Of a DNA stretch of 64,000 bases, positions 29,259 through 37,966 are shown in pieces. The notes under the pieces were generated by a model. It was not told where the DNA came from. It saw nothing but the letters and a program-made list of their open reading frames with translations, and searched no databases. The DNA lies in assembly GCA_963739175.1 (NCBI GenBank), contig CAVTZH010000007.1, positions 248,001 to 312,000 of the forward strand, read 5' to 3'. The position numbers and the translations under genes are program-made. How positions within the stretch are numbered: position 1 is the first letter of the stretch; each line of letters opens with the position of its first letter. The DNA is from VAZQ01 sp963739175 (lineage in GTDB: Bacteria; Pseudomonadota; Alphaproteobacteria; Rhizobiales; Xanthobacteraceae).

Positions 29259-30020
29259 TCAGGGCGGGTCAATGCCCTTGTCGCGCAGCACCGCCGCGAA
29301 GGCCGGCGAGGTGAGCACCGCCATCAGCGCCTTCGCCGGCTCCGACGCGGCCGACTTCCGCGACAGCGCGGCCGCATAGACGGTGGTGCTTTGCAGCGCG
29401 TCGGGGAGCGGGCCGGCGAGCGCGACGCCGCCCACCACGCGGATCGAGGTCATCGGCGCGATGGTGAGCACAAGCTCACCCTTGGCGACCGCGTGCAGCG
29501 CCTGCGTGCCGTCCTTGAAGTGGCGGGTCTTCGGCCGCATGGCGTCGGCGATGCCGAGCTGCGCGAGCATCTTCACCATGTGCTGCGACGAGGTCGAGCC
29601 GTCGGCGGGGTCGGGCATGCCGAAGGACGCCGCCGCCAGCATCGCCTGCTTGAATTCGTCCACGGTCGCGACCGGTGGCGCCGCGCTGCCGGCGCGCACC
29701 GCGACGCCGAGGCGGACGATCCCGAGATTGGCGCGGCCGTCGGCGCTCAGGTGACCATCGGTGATCAGAGCCTTGAGCTGCGGCGGCGGCAGGATGACGA
29801 CGTCGACGCGTTCGCCGTCCGTGACCTTCTTGCTGATCGCGGTGGCGTTGCCGAAGCTCACCGTCACGCGGTGACCGCTCGCCTTCTCGACCATCGCCGG
29901 CAGTTGGACGAGCGCCGGACGCACCGCCGCGGCGCTCAGGATGACGAGGTCATCCGCCTTGGCGCCGTGCGCGAAGAGCAGCGACAGGCTCGCAGTTGCC
30001 GTCAGCAGGGTCGATCGCAT
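29259..30020 (-). CDS. ModA-like extracellular solute-binding protein
   Basis: A 253-residue secreted protein (signal peptide cut after AKA near residue 22) of the molybdate/sulfate binding-protein fold: LVILSAAAVRPALVQL, SFGNATAISKKV, ERVDVVILPPPQLKAL and QALHAVAKGELVL. Proteins with this sequence flavour are common in Bradyrhizobium-like genomes beside organic-acid genes and rarely sit with modBC, so the ligand is uncertain. GGAGGAGG precedes the ATG at 30020. It is 45 bp downstream of the amidohydrolase on the same strand and probably cotranscribed. Confidence 0.78.
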   Translation of the reverse strand: MRSTLLTATASLSLLFAHGAKADDLVILSAAAVRPALVQLPAMVEKASGHRVTVSFGNATAISKKVTDGERVDVVILPPPQLKALITDGHLSADGRANLGIVRLGVAVRAGSAAPPVATVDEFKQAMLAAASFGMPDPADGSTSSQHMVKMLAQLGIADAMRPKTRHFKDGTQALHAVAKGELVLTIAPMTSIRVVGGVALAGPLPDALQSTTVYAAALSRKSAASEPAKALMAVLTSPAFAAVLRDKGIDPP

Positions 30021-30101
30021 GATCCTCCTCCGAGCCTTTTCGTGAACCTGCGGCCGCCCCATCCGACTAATGCTTGGTGGGTGCGCATCGAGGAGACGAC
30101 C

Positions 30102-30329
30102 ATGTTGACGCGCACTGCTACCTTGGCCGCGGCTGCTACCATTGGCCTCTCGGCATACATTTGGCTGCCTTCCACATCCGCAAACGCGGCTGCACCCCGA
30201 GCCGTTGCGAATGTGAAGATGAAAGAAGCGTCGAACTTGCGCCTCCCTGGCGCACGCGCATTCCGGCTGAGCACCCCAAATCGGAGGGTGGGAAAGTACA
30301 ACAGGATGTTCGAGATGTACTCGAGATAA
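30102..30329 (+). CDS. Small secreted hypothetical protein
   Basis: A 75-residue protein with a hydrophobic signal-like start (ATLAAAATIGLSAYIWLPS, likely cut after SANA) and a basic C-terminal half rich in Arg and Asn (FRLSTPNRRVGKYNRMFEMYSR). AGGAGACGACC precedes the ATG at good spacing, which is the main support. No family is recognised. It could be a short envelope protein. Confidence 0.5.
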   Translation: MLTRTATLAAAATIGLSAYIWLPSTSANAAAPRAVANVKMKEASNLRLPGARAFRLSTPNRRVGKYNRMFEMYSR

Positions 30330-30345
30330 GGCGTGGGCACGCGCG

Positions 30346-31383
30346 TCACACGATCCGCGGCGGCATGGTCAGGAAGGTGCGCGCGACGTGCCAGAACTGT
30401 TCCCGATTGTAGGCAAGCTGAACCGAGTGCGCGATGCCCGGCAGGATGATCATCTGGCGGTCGCCGTTCGGAAGCTGATTGTAGAAGTCGGTCAGGTCCT
30501 CGACCGTGGCGATGCCGTCGAACTCGCCGCGCACCAGCAGCACCGGTGACAGCACCTTCTTGGGATCGACCAGCGGCAGGTTCGCCACCATGTCCAGATA
30601 AGTGCCGCTCGGCACCCGGTCGCCGAATTCGAGATCGCGGTCCGCGCGCGCCTTGGCGAGCCGCGGATCGGCGACGCCCTGCTTGTCGCGGGTGAACAGC
30701 TTCTCGATGTCGATGCGCCCGCGCGGGCGGGTGTTGTTCTTCCGGTAATACTCGATCTGCTCGGCGCGGTTGGTGAGCGTCGGCGCGCCGGTGCCTTTGT
30801 AGGTCATGGCGCAGAGGACGAGGCGGTCGCAGCGCTCGGGCTGCGCCATCGCATAGGCGGCGGCGCGCAGCGCGCCCGACGAGGCGCCGGAGAAATGCAG
30901 CTTCTGCACGCCGGTCTCGCGCATCACCACCGCGACGCCGGCCTTGAGATCCTCGACCCCGCTGGCGATGTCGGAATTGCCGCTGGTGCGGCTCGAGCGC
31001 CCGTAGCCCTCGTGGTCCATGGTCCAGACGTCGAAGCCGTAGCGGGCAAACACGTTCATCATCGAATACTCGCCGACGCCGGGCACGCTCATGTCGAAGC
31101 TGGTGCGCGCCGAGTTCGAGGAGCCGTGCACCAGGAACAGCACCGGCCGCGGCGGCTCGCCCGGCTTCGGCGCGCCGAGCCGCTTGCGGAACATGTAGAG
31201 CGTGACCTCGCCCTTCTTCGCCCAGTACTCGTTGCTCCAGATGTCGGAGGTGTCGCCGACGGCGGCCGAAGCCCTTGGCGTGCAGTCCGCCTTCGCCGGC
31301 GTCGCCAGGAGTTGCGCAAGCCAGCCCACGCCAAAGCCCTGCAGCAGCGTGCGCCGGATGATCGAAAGGCTGGACCTTGCCAT
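30346..31383 (-). CDS. Alpha/beta-hydrolase with export signal
   Basis: A 345-residue protein with an N-terminal RR-containing signal (IIRRTLLQGFGVGWLAQLL), then an alpha/beta-hydrolase domain: oxyanion segment LFLVHGSSNSA, nucleophile elbow GASSG (G-x-S-x-G), the acid in VRGEFDGIATVED and the His in LPGIAHSVQLAYN. It probably hydrolyses an ester or related bond in the periplasm; the substrate is unknown. AGGGAGA precedes the ATG at 31383, and a palindromic repeat lies immediately upstream. Confidence 0.83.
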   Translation of the reverse strand: MARSSLSIIRRTLLQGFGVGWLAQLLATPAKADCTPRASAAVGDTSDIWSNEYWAKKGEVTLYMFRKRLGAPKPGEPPRPVLFLVHGSSNSARTSFDMSVPGVGEYSMMNVFARYGFDVWTMDHEGYGRSSRTSGNSDIASGVEDLKAGVAVVMRETGVQKLHFSGASSGALRAAAYAMAQPERCDRLVLCAMTYKGTGAPTLTNRAEQIEYYRKNNTRPRGRIDIEKLFTRDKQGVADPRLAKARADRDLEFGDRVPSGTYLDMVANLPLVDPKKVLSPVLLVRGEFDGIATVEDLTDFYNQLPNGDRQMIILPGIAHSVQLAYNREQFWHVARTFLTMPPRIV

Positions 31384-31396
31384 CTCATTCTCCCTC

Positions 31397-31466
31397 GTAG
31401 CCCGCATGAGCGAAGCGATATGCGGGGAGGTCAGCCCCGGATGTCGCTTCCGCTCATCCGGGCTAC
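31397..31466. repeat. Palindromic repeat, family A copy 3
   Basis: GTAGCCCGCATGAGCGAAGC opens the left arm and the right arm ends CTCATCCGGGCTAC, with an imperfect stem. It sits between two same-strand genes, the aldo-keto reductase and the hydrolase, and belongs to the same family as 15451-15531 and 17916-17979. Confidence 0.75.
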
Positions 31467-31468
31467 CG

Positions 31469-32452
31469 TCAGATCCCCATCATCTTGAGCTGGAATTCCG
31501 GATAGCGCAGTCCCGACGCGGCTTGCGGCGGGAACGCATCCGAAAGCGAGCGCAGCTCGGCGTCGGACAGACTGATGTCGACCGCGGCGGCGTTCTCTTG
31601 CAGATATTTGCGGCGCTTGGTGCCGGGGATCGGCACCACGCTGTCGGCCTGCGCCAGCAGCCAGGCGATGGCGATCTGCGCCATCGTGGCCCCCTTCGCC
31701 GCCGCAATCGCCTTGAGCGGGCCGAGCAGGTTGAGGTTCTTCTCGAAATTGCCTTCCTGGAAGCGCGGATGCGCGTGCCGGCGGTCGGCCTCGATCAGGT
31801 CGCCGCGGCTCTGGAAGGTGCCGGTGAGGAAGCCGCGGCCGACCGGCGAATAGGGCACGAGACCGATGCCGAGCTCGCGCAGCGTCGGGAAAATCTCCGC
31901 CTCGATGTCGCGCGTCCACAGCGAGTATTCGGTCTGCAGCGCGGTGAGTGGATGGGTCTTGTGCGCGCGGCGCAGCGTATTGGCGCCGGCCTCGCAGAGC
32001 CCGAGATAGCGGACCTTGCCCTGCTCGATCAGCCGCGACATGGCGCCGACGGTGTCCTCGATCGGTACGCTCGGATCGATGCGGTGCGCGTAATAGAGAT
32101 CGATGTGGTCGGTGTTGAGCCGCTTGAGGCTCGCCTCGCACGCCACCGGCACGTAGTCGGGCTTGCCGTTGACGCCGCCGCGCTGGCCGCCCGGACCGCG
32201 GATGTTCCCGAATTTCGAGGCGATGAAATATTTGTCGCGCCGGCCCTGCACCGCTTTGCCGACCAGCTGCTCGTTGACGCCGGCAGCATAGGCGTCCGAC
32301 GTGTCGAGCAGCGTGATGCCAAGCTCGGCGGCACGGTGGATGGTCGCGATCAACTCCACATCGTCGGGCACGCCGTAGTCTGCGCTCATGCCCGAGCATC
32401 CAAGCCCGATCGCGGAGACGCGGAAGTCTTTTCCAAGCACGCGGTATTTCAT
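31469..32452 (-). CDS. Aldo/keto reductase
   Basis: A 327-residue NADPH-dependent oxidoreductase of the AKR superfamily. The catalytic tetrad can be read: Asp50 in LLDTSDAY, Tyr55, the Lys in FIASKFG and the His in YYAHRID. The C-terminal cofactor motif IPGTKRRKYLQEN is present. The sequence most resembles the AKR13-like group. It reduces an aldehyde or ketone in the cytoplasm; the substrate is unknown. It stands downstream of a palindromic repeat and is divergent from the binding protein at 32681. Confidence 0.9.
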   Translation of the reverse strand: MKYRVLGKDFRVSAIGLGCSGMSADYGVPDDVELIATIHRAAELGITLLDTSDAYAAGVNEQLVGKAVQGRRDKYFIASKFGNIRGPGGQRGGVNGKPDYVPVACEASLKRLNTDHIDLYYAHRIDPSVPIEDTVGAMSRLIEQGKVRYLGLCEAGANTLRRAHKTHPLTALQTEYSLWTRDIEAEIFPTLRELGIGLVPYSPVGRGFLTGTFQSRGDLIEADRRHAHPRFQEGNFEKNLNLLGPLKAIAAAKGATMAQIAIAWLLAQADSVVPIPGTKRRKYLQENAAAVDISLSDAELRSLSDAFPPQAASGLRYPEFQLKMMGI

Positions 32453-32680
32453 GCGGCATTCCTGGTGTTGGTAATACGGTGTAACCGGCGGAAAATCGGC
32501 CGAAATTCATTGCGGCGCCGCTAGTCTTGAAGACATTTTGAGCGAAGGGCAAGGCCCGCGCCGTGGTGCGGCGAAGGCCGGGGCGGGTGCGTCAACGCGA
32601 CGTTGCCGGACGCTTCGCGGGACGGCTAGATTGTGCCCAACAGGCCGGCGGACCGACCGGCGGGAAGCGGGAGCCAGGGA

Positions 32681-33712
32681 ATGGATAAGCTTAGTCGCCG
32701 CACTTTTGTTGCCGGAACCGCGCTGACGCTCGCGGGCGGCGTGCGGCCGTCGTTCGCGCAAACTGCCAACCAAGTCGTCGACATGGCGGCGGCCAAGAAG
32801 GAAGGCAAGGTGGTCTGGTACTGCTCGGTGCCGGTCGCGACCGCGCAGAAGGTCGCGAACATGTTCGAGAAGGCGACCGGCATCAAGGTCGAGCTGTTCC
32901 GCTCCGGCGGCTCCAACATCCTGCGCCGCTTCCAGCAAGAGGCCGACAGCGGCAAGGTGTTCGTCGACGTGCTCACGCATTCCGAGCCGGCCGCCGCCAG
33001 CGCCATGACCAAGAAGGGGATGTTCGTTCCGTTCAAGGCGACCGACTTCGACAAAGTGCCGGACGCGGTGAAGGACCCGAACGGCAATCATGTCGCGCAG
33101 CGTCTCAACGTGATGGCGATCTATGCGCGCGACGATCTGTTGCCCGCCGCCGACCGGCCCAAGACGTGGACCGATCTCATCAACCCGAAATACAAGGGCA
33201 AGATGGTGATGGCGGACCCGTCGTTCTCGTCGCTGCTGGTAGTGATCACCGGCACGCTGGCGCGGATGCACGGCTGGAAATATTTCGAGGCATTGCGCAA
33301 GAACGACATCATGATGGTGCAGAGCAACCAGCAGGTCTCCGACATGATCAAGCGCGGCGAGCGCGTCATGGCGGTGGCGGCGGACGCCGCCTATGTCGGC
33401 GAAGGCCGCCGGCAGGGCATGAAGATCTCGACGCTTTATCCCGAGGACGGCACCTTCGTGATCGCGTCGCCGAGCTCGGTGGTGAAGGGCTCGCCCAATC
33501 CGAACGCGGCCAAGGCGTTCGCCGACTTCATGCTGAGCCGCACCGTGCAGGAGCTGTTCCCGCACGAATTCCTCTACTCGGCGCGCACCGACGTGGCGGG
33601 CCCGGAAGGCTATCCGCCGCTCTCCTCGCTCAAGATGTTCCCGATCGACTACGACTACATCGAGGCGGAGAGCCCGCGCATCCGCAAGCGGTTTGCGGAT
33701 GTGATGCAGTAA
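32681..33712 (+). CDS. ABC transporter extracellular solute-binding protein (Fe3+/polyamine-like)
   Basis: A 343-residue secreted binding protein with a Tat-like signal (LSRRTFVAGTALTLAGG, cut near residue 27) followed by the type-2 periplasmic fold: AKKEGKVVWYCSVP, FEKATGIKVELFRSGGSNILRRF, PADRPKTWTDLINPKYKGKMVMADP. The Fe(3+)-transport subgroup shares this layout, but the conserved Tyr pair is not certain here, so the ligand is open. No permease or ATPase genes are adjacent. A CAGGGA site lies next to the ATG. Confidence 0.82.
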   Translation: MDKLSRRTFVAGTALTLAGGVRPSFAQTANQVVDMAAAKKEGKVVWYCSVPVATAQKVANMFEKATGIKVELFRSGGSNILRRFQQEADSGKVFVDVLTHSEPAAASAMTKKGMFVPFKATDFDKVPDAVKDPNGNHVAQRLNVMAIYARDDLLPAADRPKTWTDLINPKYKGKMVMADPSFSSLLVVITGTLARMHGWKYFEALRKNDIMMVQSNQQVSDMIKRGERVMAVAADAAYVGEGRRQGMKISTLYPEDGTFVIASPSSVVKGSPNPNAAKAFADFMLSRTVQELFPHEFLYSARTDVAGPEGYPPLSSLKMFPIDYDYIEAESPRIRKRFADVMQ

Positions 33713-33731
33713 CGGGACGGTTTGCGTCGGA

Positions 33732-35171
33732 CTACGGCCCGATCCGCGGCAGCGTGTCCGCGACGCCGTTGTTGGTTTTGATTTCGCAGGCGAGGCCCTC
33801 GCTGCGCCAATCGAACCGGATCTCGCCCTGCAGTTGGCTCTTCACCATCGCTTCCATCACGCGGGTGCCGAAACCTTTGCGCGTCGGCGGCTCGACCGCC
33901 GGGCCGCCGGTCTCGGTCCATCGCAGCGTGAAGTGCTCGTCGGCCTTGTGCGACCACGCGATCTCGACGCGTCCCTCCGGCACCGACAGGGCGCCGTATT
34001 TGGCGGCATTGGTGGTCAGCTCATGCAGAGCCACGGCAATCGTCTGCGCCGTACTGGTCTCCAGGAATAGCGGCGGTCCGTCGACCCGCACGCGGGCGTC
34101 TCCCGCCTGCGAATAGGGCAGGATCTCCTGCATCACCAGGCTGCGCAGCTCGGCGCCCAGCCACCGCGACTTCACGAACAGCGCATGCACGTTTGCCAGC
34201 GCCTGGATGCGTCCCTCGATCGCCTGTTTCAGGAGATCGGGCGTATCGGCCTGCGTCAGGTGAACGGTCGCCTGCACCGTCGCCAGCACGTTCTTGACGC
34301 GGTGCTCGGCTTCGCGCGCGAGCAAGGCAATCTGCGCTTCGTCGCGTTTGCGCTCGCTGATGTCGCGGGCGATCTTGGAGGCGCCGACGATCGTGCCTTG
34401 CGCATTCTTGATGGGCGAGACGCTCAGCGAAATATCGACCAGGCCGCCATATTTGCGCTGGCGCACGGTCTCGTAGTGCTCGATGCGCTGGCCCGAGCGG
34501 ACGCGCTCGATGATGGTGTTTTCTTCGCTTTGCAGATCGGCTGGGATCAGGGTCTTGATCGATTTGCCGATCATCTCTTCGGCCAGATAGCCGAAAATCC
34601 GCTCCGCGCCTTTATTCCAGCTGGTGATGATGCCGTTGAGGTCCTTGCTGATGATGGCGTCGTCGGAGGATTCGACCATCGCTGCAAAATGCTGCAGCGT
34701 GCCTTCGGCGCGGTTCCACTCCGTCATATCGATGAGCATGTTGACGGCGCCGATCAGCGTGCCGGCGGCGTCATAGAGCGGCGTCGGATACGGCAGGAAC
34801 GGAACGCGGGTGCCGTCGGGCCGCTCGGCGATCGCGTCCACGCCGCGCACCGGGCGCTTTTCCTTGAGCGCGATCGCCATCGGGCACTGGTCATGCGGGA
34901 GCAGCCGGCCATCCGGCCAGAACAGCTTCCACGAGCCGCACCACTCGCTCTTGCCGAGCTCGGGCCGGCAGCCCCATAGCTTCGCCGCCGCCTCGTTGAA
35001 GTAGGTGATCCGCCCTTCGGCGTCGGTGGTGTAGACGGCGGCGGGCAGCGCATCGACCAGTTCGCGGAAGAAGCTGTCGCCGCGCATCAGCGGCTCGCCG
35101 GCCTTCGCCACCAGACGCGCCAGCGGCGCGCTCGCCTGCTCGACGTCCTCCAGCCTGATGATATTCGACAT
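33732..35171 (-). CDS. PAS-PAS HWE-family sensor histidine kinase
   Basis: A 479-residue soluble kinase. PAS domain 1 spans about 35-150 (VDALPAAVYTTDAEGRITYFN) and PAS domain 2 about 160-275 (SSDDAIISKDLNGIITSWN). The kinase core starts with phospho-acceptor His290 in REAEHRVKNVLATVQ, has the HWE-type WLGAEL near 337 and ATP-site Asn388 in LHELTTNAAKYG, and ends with a G-box TRKGFGTRVMEAM. HWE kinases are typical of alphaproteobacteria and often act in light or stress responses. There is no membrane segment, and no cognate response regulator is adjacent. Confidence 0.9.
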   Translation of the reverse strand: MSNIIRLEDVEQASAPLARLVAKAGEPLMRGDSFFRELVDALPAAVYTTDAEGRITYFNEAAAKLWGCRPELGKSEWCGSWKLFWPDGRLLPHDQCPMAIALKEKRPVRGVDAIAERPDGTRVPFLPYPTPLYDAAGTLIGAVNMLIDMTEWNRAEGTLQHFAAMVESSDDAIISKDLNGIITSWNKGAERIFGYLAEEMIGKSIKTLIPADLQSEENTIIERVRSGQRIEHYETVRQRKYGGLVDISLSVSPIKNAQGTIVGASKIARDISERKRDEAQIALLAREAEHRVKNVLATVQATVHLTQADTPDLLKQAIEGRIQALANVHALFVKSRWLGAELRSLVMQEILPYSQAGDARVRVDGPPLFLETSTAQTIAVALHELTTNAAKYGALSVPEGRVEIAWSHKADEHFTLRWTETGGPAVEPPTRKGFGTRVMEAMVKSQLQGEIRFDWRSEGLACEIKTNNGVADTLPRIGP

Positions 35172-35790
35172 GCGAAACACCGTGCCGTTAGGCGCCCAAA
35201 GCCGCACAGAATGCGGCGAATTTTGCCACGGTACGGGCGACTCCGGCCGAGTCAACTACACAGGCGGGTCTTCGATGCCGCACGCCGATTTTTTTGGGCG
35301 CGTGGAACCTTCTTGATTTGCGGTGCGTTAGTGCCCTCCGCGCCGATCCCCCCGCCTCAAAAAATCGCCCCGACGACGCCGGGGTTAGGTCCGCTCTGGT
35401 AAGGGAGTAACCGGGTGATCAGCGGTCTTGGTTCTGCTGTCCTTGGTCGGCTTGCTGTCCGCCCCGCTGGCCGCCGCTTCGAGGGGACGCTGGATAACCT
35501 ATGTTGTTGTCCTGCGAATTGCGCCGTGATCGGCTCCGCTCGTCTGCGCAGCAGCAGACTTTTCGCCTGAGCCCCGTCCCCGTGGCCCCGTTGCGCTCCC
35601 AGCAGCGGGGCCATTTGTCCGGCGATACACCGTCGGCAAAACCTACCCGGACAAGAAAGAGAAAGAGCCCCGTCCTAGTGGCGGGGATTTTGTTTTGCTC
35701 GAATCTGGTTCGGCTGCCAAAAGGTCGTGAACGGATTCGACGCGCCTGCCCGCGGGTCGAAACTTGGGAGCATTGAGAAGTGAAGGGACG
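35172..35790. other. 619-bp intergenic region with two stem-loops
   Basis: No convincing protein-coding frame is seen. It holds a GC-rich stem-loop at 35584-35612 (GGCCCCGTTGC pairing with GCAGCGGGGCC) and a terminator-like hairpin at 35668-35696. The two hairpins on the plus strand could belong to an unannotated small RNA. Confidence 0.5.
35668..35696 (+). terminator. Terminator-like hairpin in intergenic region
   Basis: A 7-bp stem (CCCCGTC with GGCGGGG, one G-T pair) and a CTAGT loop are followed by ATTTTGTTTT. No coding gene on the plus strand ends just before it, so it may terminate a small RNA. Confidence 0.5.
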
Positions 35791-35922
35791 ATGAACCGGA
35801 GACGACGGGCGTGGACGGATGTCCAGGAGGCACGGCTCTTCTCGGTTGGGACGTTCCTGTTGCTCAATGCGTGGAGCGGGCTTTTGCTCTATGCCGCGAT
35901 CCGCGGCTGGCTGATGCATTGA
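35791..35922 (+). CDS. Small single-span membrane protein, hypothetical
   Basis: A 43-residue frame with a basic N-terminus (MNRRRRAWTDVQ) and one hydrophobic helix (LFSVGTFLLLNAWSGLLLYAA), ending IRGWLMH. AGGGACG precedes the ATG. The arginine-rich front fits the positive-inside rule with a cytoplasmic N-terminus. It was found by reading the sequence; evidence is limited to the start signal and helix. Confidence 0.4.
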   Translation: MNRRRRAWTDVQEARLFSVGTFLLLNAWSGLLLYAAIRGWLMH

Positions 35923-35952
35923 GCTTCATCACGCAGTGGCACAGGGACGCGC

Positions 35953-36396
35953 CTAGGCTTGCACCGCTTCCAGCAGGTCCTCGACATCGGCGTCACCAGC
36001 CGCGGCGCTCTTGTAATCGCCGCGCAACAGCTTGAGCGCCTGGCGCTCCTGCTCAATCTCAAATGACGTGCGGAAGCCTAACCGGCGAAGGACTGGGATC
36101 GGCGGGCACCAGCCCTGCACCGCGTGCTGAAGCAGAAAGCCGCTCACCGCCGCCGGCAGCAGAAACCATCGGCTTCTGCCCAGCAAGCCGAACGTGAGGC
36201 CGAGCAGGCTGGCCGCTGCCGCATTGGCTTCGATGGCGCGCTCGATATCCCATTCCTCGTCCAGCTCCTGCAGCCGCCGCGGAATCTGGTTCTTGTGTTT
36301 CTGATGGTGTCGAATGCTGTGCTCGATGGATTGCTGAATCGTGCGGTTGACATCGCTCGCGGTGTGCCGGGGTACGCGATTGCGGGTTGTGGCCAT
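35953..36396 (-). CDS. DUF2892-like membrane protein
   Basis: A 147-residue protein. Residues 1-60 are basic and helical (RTIQQSIEHSIRHHQKHKN). The rest carries two hydrophobic segments with the YgaP-type DUF2892 pattern: LLGLTFGLLGRSRWFLLPAAVSGFLLQHAVQGWCPPIPVLRRLG (split here for reading), where GWCPP is the usual conserved spot. Relatives often stand beside rhodanese or stress genes. GGAGA lies 6 bp before the ATG at 36396. Function is unknown. Confidence 0.68.
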   Translation of the reverse strand: MATTRNRVPRHTASDVNRTIQQSIEHSIRHHQKHKNQIPRRLQELDEEWDIERAIEANAAAASLLGLTFGLLGRSRWFLLPAAVSGFLLQHAVQGWCPPIPVLRRLGFRTSFEIEQERQALKLLRGDYKSAAAGDADVEDLLEAVQA

Positions 36397-36492
36397 GCTC
36401 ATTCTCCAAGACGCCCCGGCGTTTGCCGCGGCGCATTCAATGTCCCTCAAGCTTGCGTCCCGCCTGTGTCTAGTACCGCCGCTCTCAGCGAC

Positions 36493-36978
36493 TTATCGCA
36501 GCAATACCTCAGCGACCTTGTCCCGATAGTCCTTTTTCGGATCGATGCCGAGCAAGAGCTTGATGCCCGCGACCAGGCTGGACGCATCCATCCAAATTTC
36601 GGCGCGTTCGGGATCGAGGCGCAGCAGCGCGAGCTTGGGGTCTTGCTTGCCGCCCTCGAACCATGCCGCGACATATCGGTTCCACAACCGGTCAATGGTC
36701 GCGGGGTTGTTGTCCAGACTGAGGCTGCCGTGGATGGTCGCAAAAATATCGTGCCCCTTCGATGCAAACGTTGCGATGGCGCGGTTTCCTTTGCCAAGAT
36801 TTTGCACGATGGCGTTGTCCTTGGCGGTGAAGAACCAGATCGGGCTTCGCTCGCCGTCGAGCTGCGCGGTCATCGGCCGGGCGTGCCCATCCTCGACGCC
36901 GTCGAGCCCCAGCATCACGGTCATGTCCGACTTTAGCGCTTTCCAGAATTTGGCTTCGATCTCTTGCGGGCTGGCCAT
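36493..36978 (-). CDS. Pyridoxamine-phosphate-oxidase-like general stress protein
   Basis: A 161-residue protein of the FMN-binding split-barrel fold. The characteristic pattern is DMTVMLGLDG, then RPMTAQLDGERSPIWFFTAKDNAIVQNL, followed by ATFASKGHDIFATIHGSLSL, close to the general-stress-protein-26 group. The C-terminal part includes the Trp-rich WNRYVAAWFEGGKQDP segment of this group. It binds FMN or a related flavin and probably acts in redox stress. Its neighbours are a membrane protein and a tRNA. Confidence 0.85.
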   Translation of the reverse strand: MASPQEIEAKFWKALKSDMTVMLGLDGVEDGHARPMTAQLDGERSPIWFFTAKDNAIVQNLGKGNRAIATFASKGHDIFATIHGSLSLDNNPATIDRLWNRYVAAWFEGGKQDPKLALLRLDPERAEIWMDASSLVAGIKLLLGIDPKKDYRDKVAEVLLR

Positions 36979-37159
36979 CGGGTCATCCTTTATCCGGTTT
37001 CGCCCCTGTCAACAGCGAGGCCGGTCGCTCGGTTCCGCTCAGAGCGTTCGGGAACTCCAAGGCTTCCCAACATCGTGGAGCCCGCAACGCCCGACGATCT
37101 TACGCAGCGCCGATGGCGTTGCTCCGAAAAGGTCGAGTGACTGATGTTCAGGGAAGAGA

Positions 37160-37237
37160 TGGTCGGAGCGCCGAGATTCGAACTCGGGACCCCCAGTCCC
37201 CCAGACTGGTGCGCTAACCGGGCTGCGCTACGCTCCG
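37160..37237 (-). tRNA. tRNA-Pro (anticodon GGG)
   Basis: On the minus strand the cloverleaf folds fully: acceptor arm CGGAGCG/CGCTCCG, D-arm GCGC...GCGC, anticodon stem CCAGT/ACTGG with loop CTGGGGG (anticodon GGG), T-arm CCGAG-TTCGAAT-CTCGG. Discriminator A is followed by an encoded CCA (37162-37160). The mature tRNA is 78 nt including CCA. It reads proline codons CCC and CCU. Confidence 0.97.
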
Positions 37238-37272
37238 CCAAAGCCGGCGCGAACGAATACGCTGGCCGCCCT

Positions 37273-37312
37273 TTATGCGCAAGGGCGGCGTGTTATGCGC
37301 AAGGGCGGCGTG
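37273..37312. repeat. 20-bp tandem duplication
   Basis: TTATGCGCAAGGGCGGCGTG occurs twice in direct succession (37273-37292 and 37293-37312), in the short non-coding stretch between the tRNA and the RidA gene. It looks like a recent replication-slip duplication. Confidence 0.85.
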
Positions 37313-37395
37313 CCCCGTTCGCGGCCCGGATCGAGCGTGCTCAATGAGCGTCGGCCAGCGCGGCGGGATGGCCCGGGGATTTTGCTTGACGCGCG

Positions 37396-37854
37396 CTAGG
37401 GATGGACGGCGATGGCGGCGATCTCGACCTTGACGTCGCGCGGCAGCCGGGCCACCTCGACCGTCGCGCGTGCCGGCGGCGCGCTCTTGAAGTACGTGGC
37501 ATAGATCTCGTTCATCTTGCCGAAATCGTTCAGGTCCTTGAGGAACACCGTGGTGGACACCACGCTTTCCATGGTGAGACCATCCGCTGCCAGCACGGCT
37601 TTCAGGTTCTCCAGCACCAATCGCGTCTGGTCCTCGATGGAGGCGTCCGCCCTCAGCTGCTTGGTCTTTGGATCGATCGCGATCTGGCCGGCCAGGTAGA
37701 CGGTCTTGCCGGCGCGGATCGCCTGCGAGTAGGGGCCGATCGCCTCCGGCGCGTTCGGGGTCGAGATGACTTTGTTGCCGCCGGTCTGCGCGGTCGCCGC
37801 GCCGGCGACGGCAACCATGGCGAGAATCGACAAGGCGTGCTGCAATATGCGCAT
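37396..37854 (-). CDS. Secreted RidA family protein
   Basis: A 152-residue protein of the RidA/YjgF family, whose cytoplasmic members deaminate reactive enamine/imine intermediates. Core features are AIGPYSQAIRAGKTVYLAGQIAIDP and the conserved active-site Arg in PPARATVEVARLP. Unlike E. coli RidA it has an N-terminal signal peptide (SILAMVAVAGAATAQ, cut near residue 23), so it probably works in the periplasm. It stands between the tRNA and the polysaccharide cluster with its own start. Confidence 0.87.
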   Translation of the reverse strand: MRILQHALSILAMVAVAGAATAQTGGNKVISTPNAPEAIGPYSQAIRAGKTVYLAGQIAIDPKTKQLRADASIEDQTRLVLENLKAVLAADGLTMESVVSTTVFLKDLNDFGKMNEIYATYFKSAPPARATVEVARLPRDVKVEIAAIAVHP

Positions 37855-37966
37855 GATGGCGGTTCTCCCTGGGTCATGGGCCGTGAGTTATGGGCCGCAA
37901 ATCTGAAGCGACCGGCGACGCCGAGTTAACACCGGCTGCCTTGAATTGGGACCGTCGAGCCGGCGG

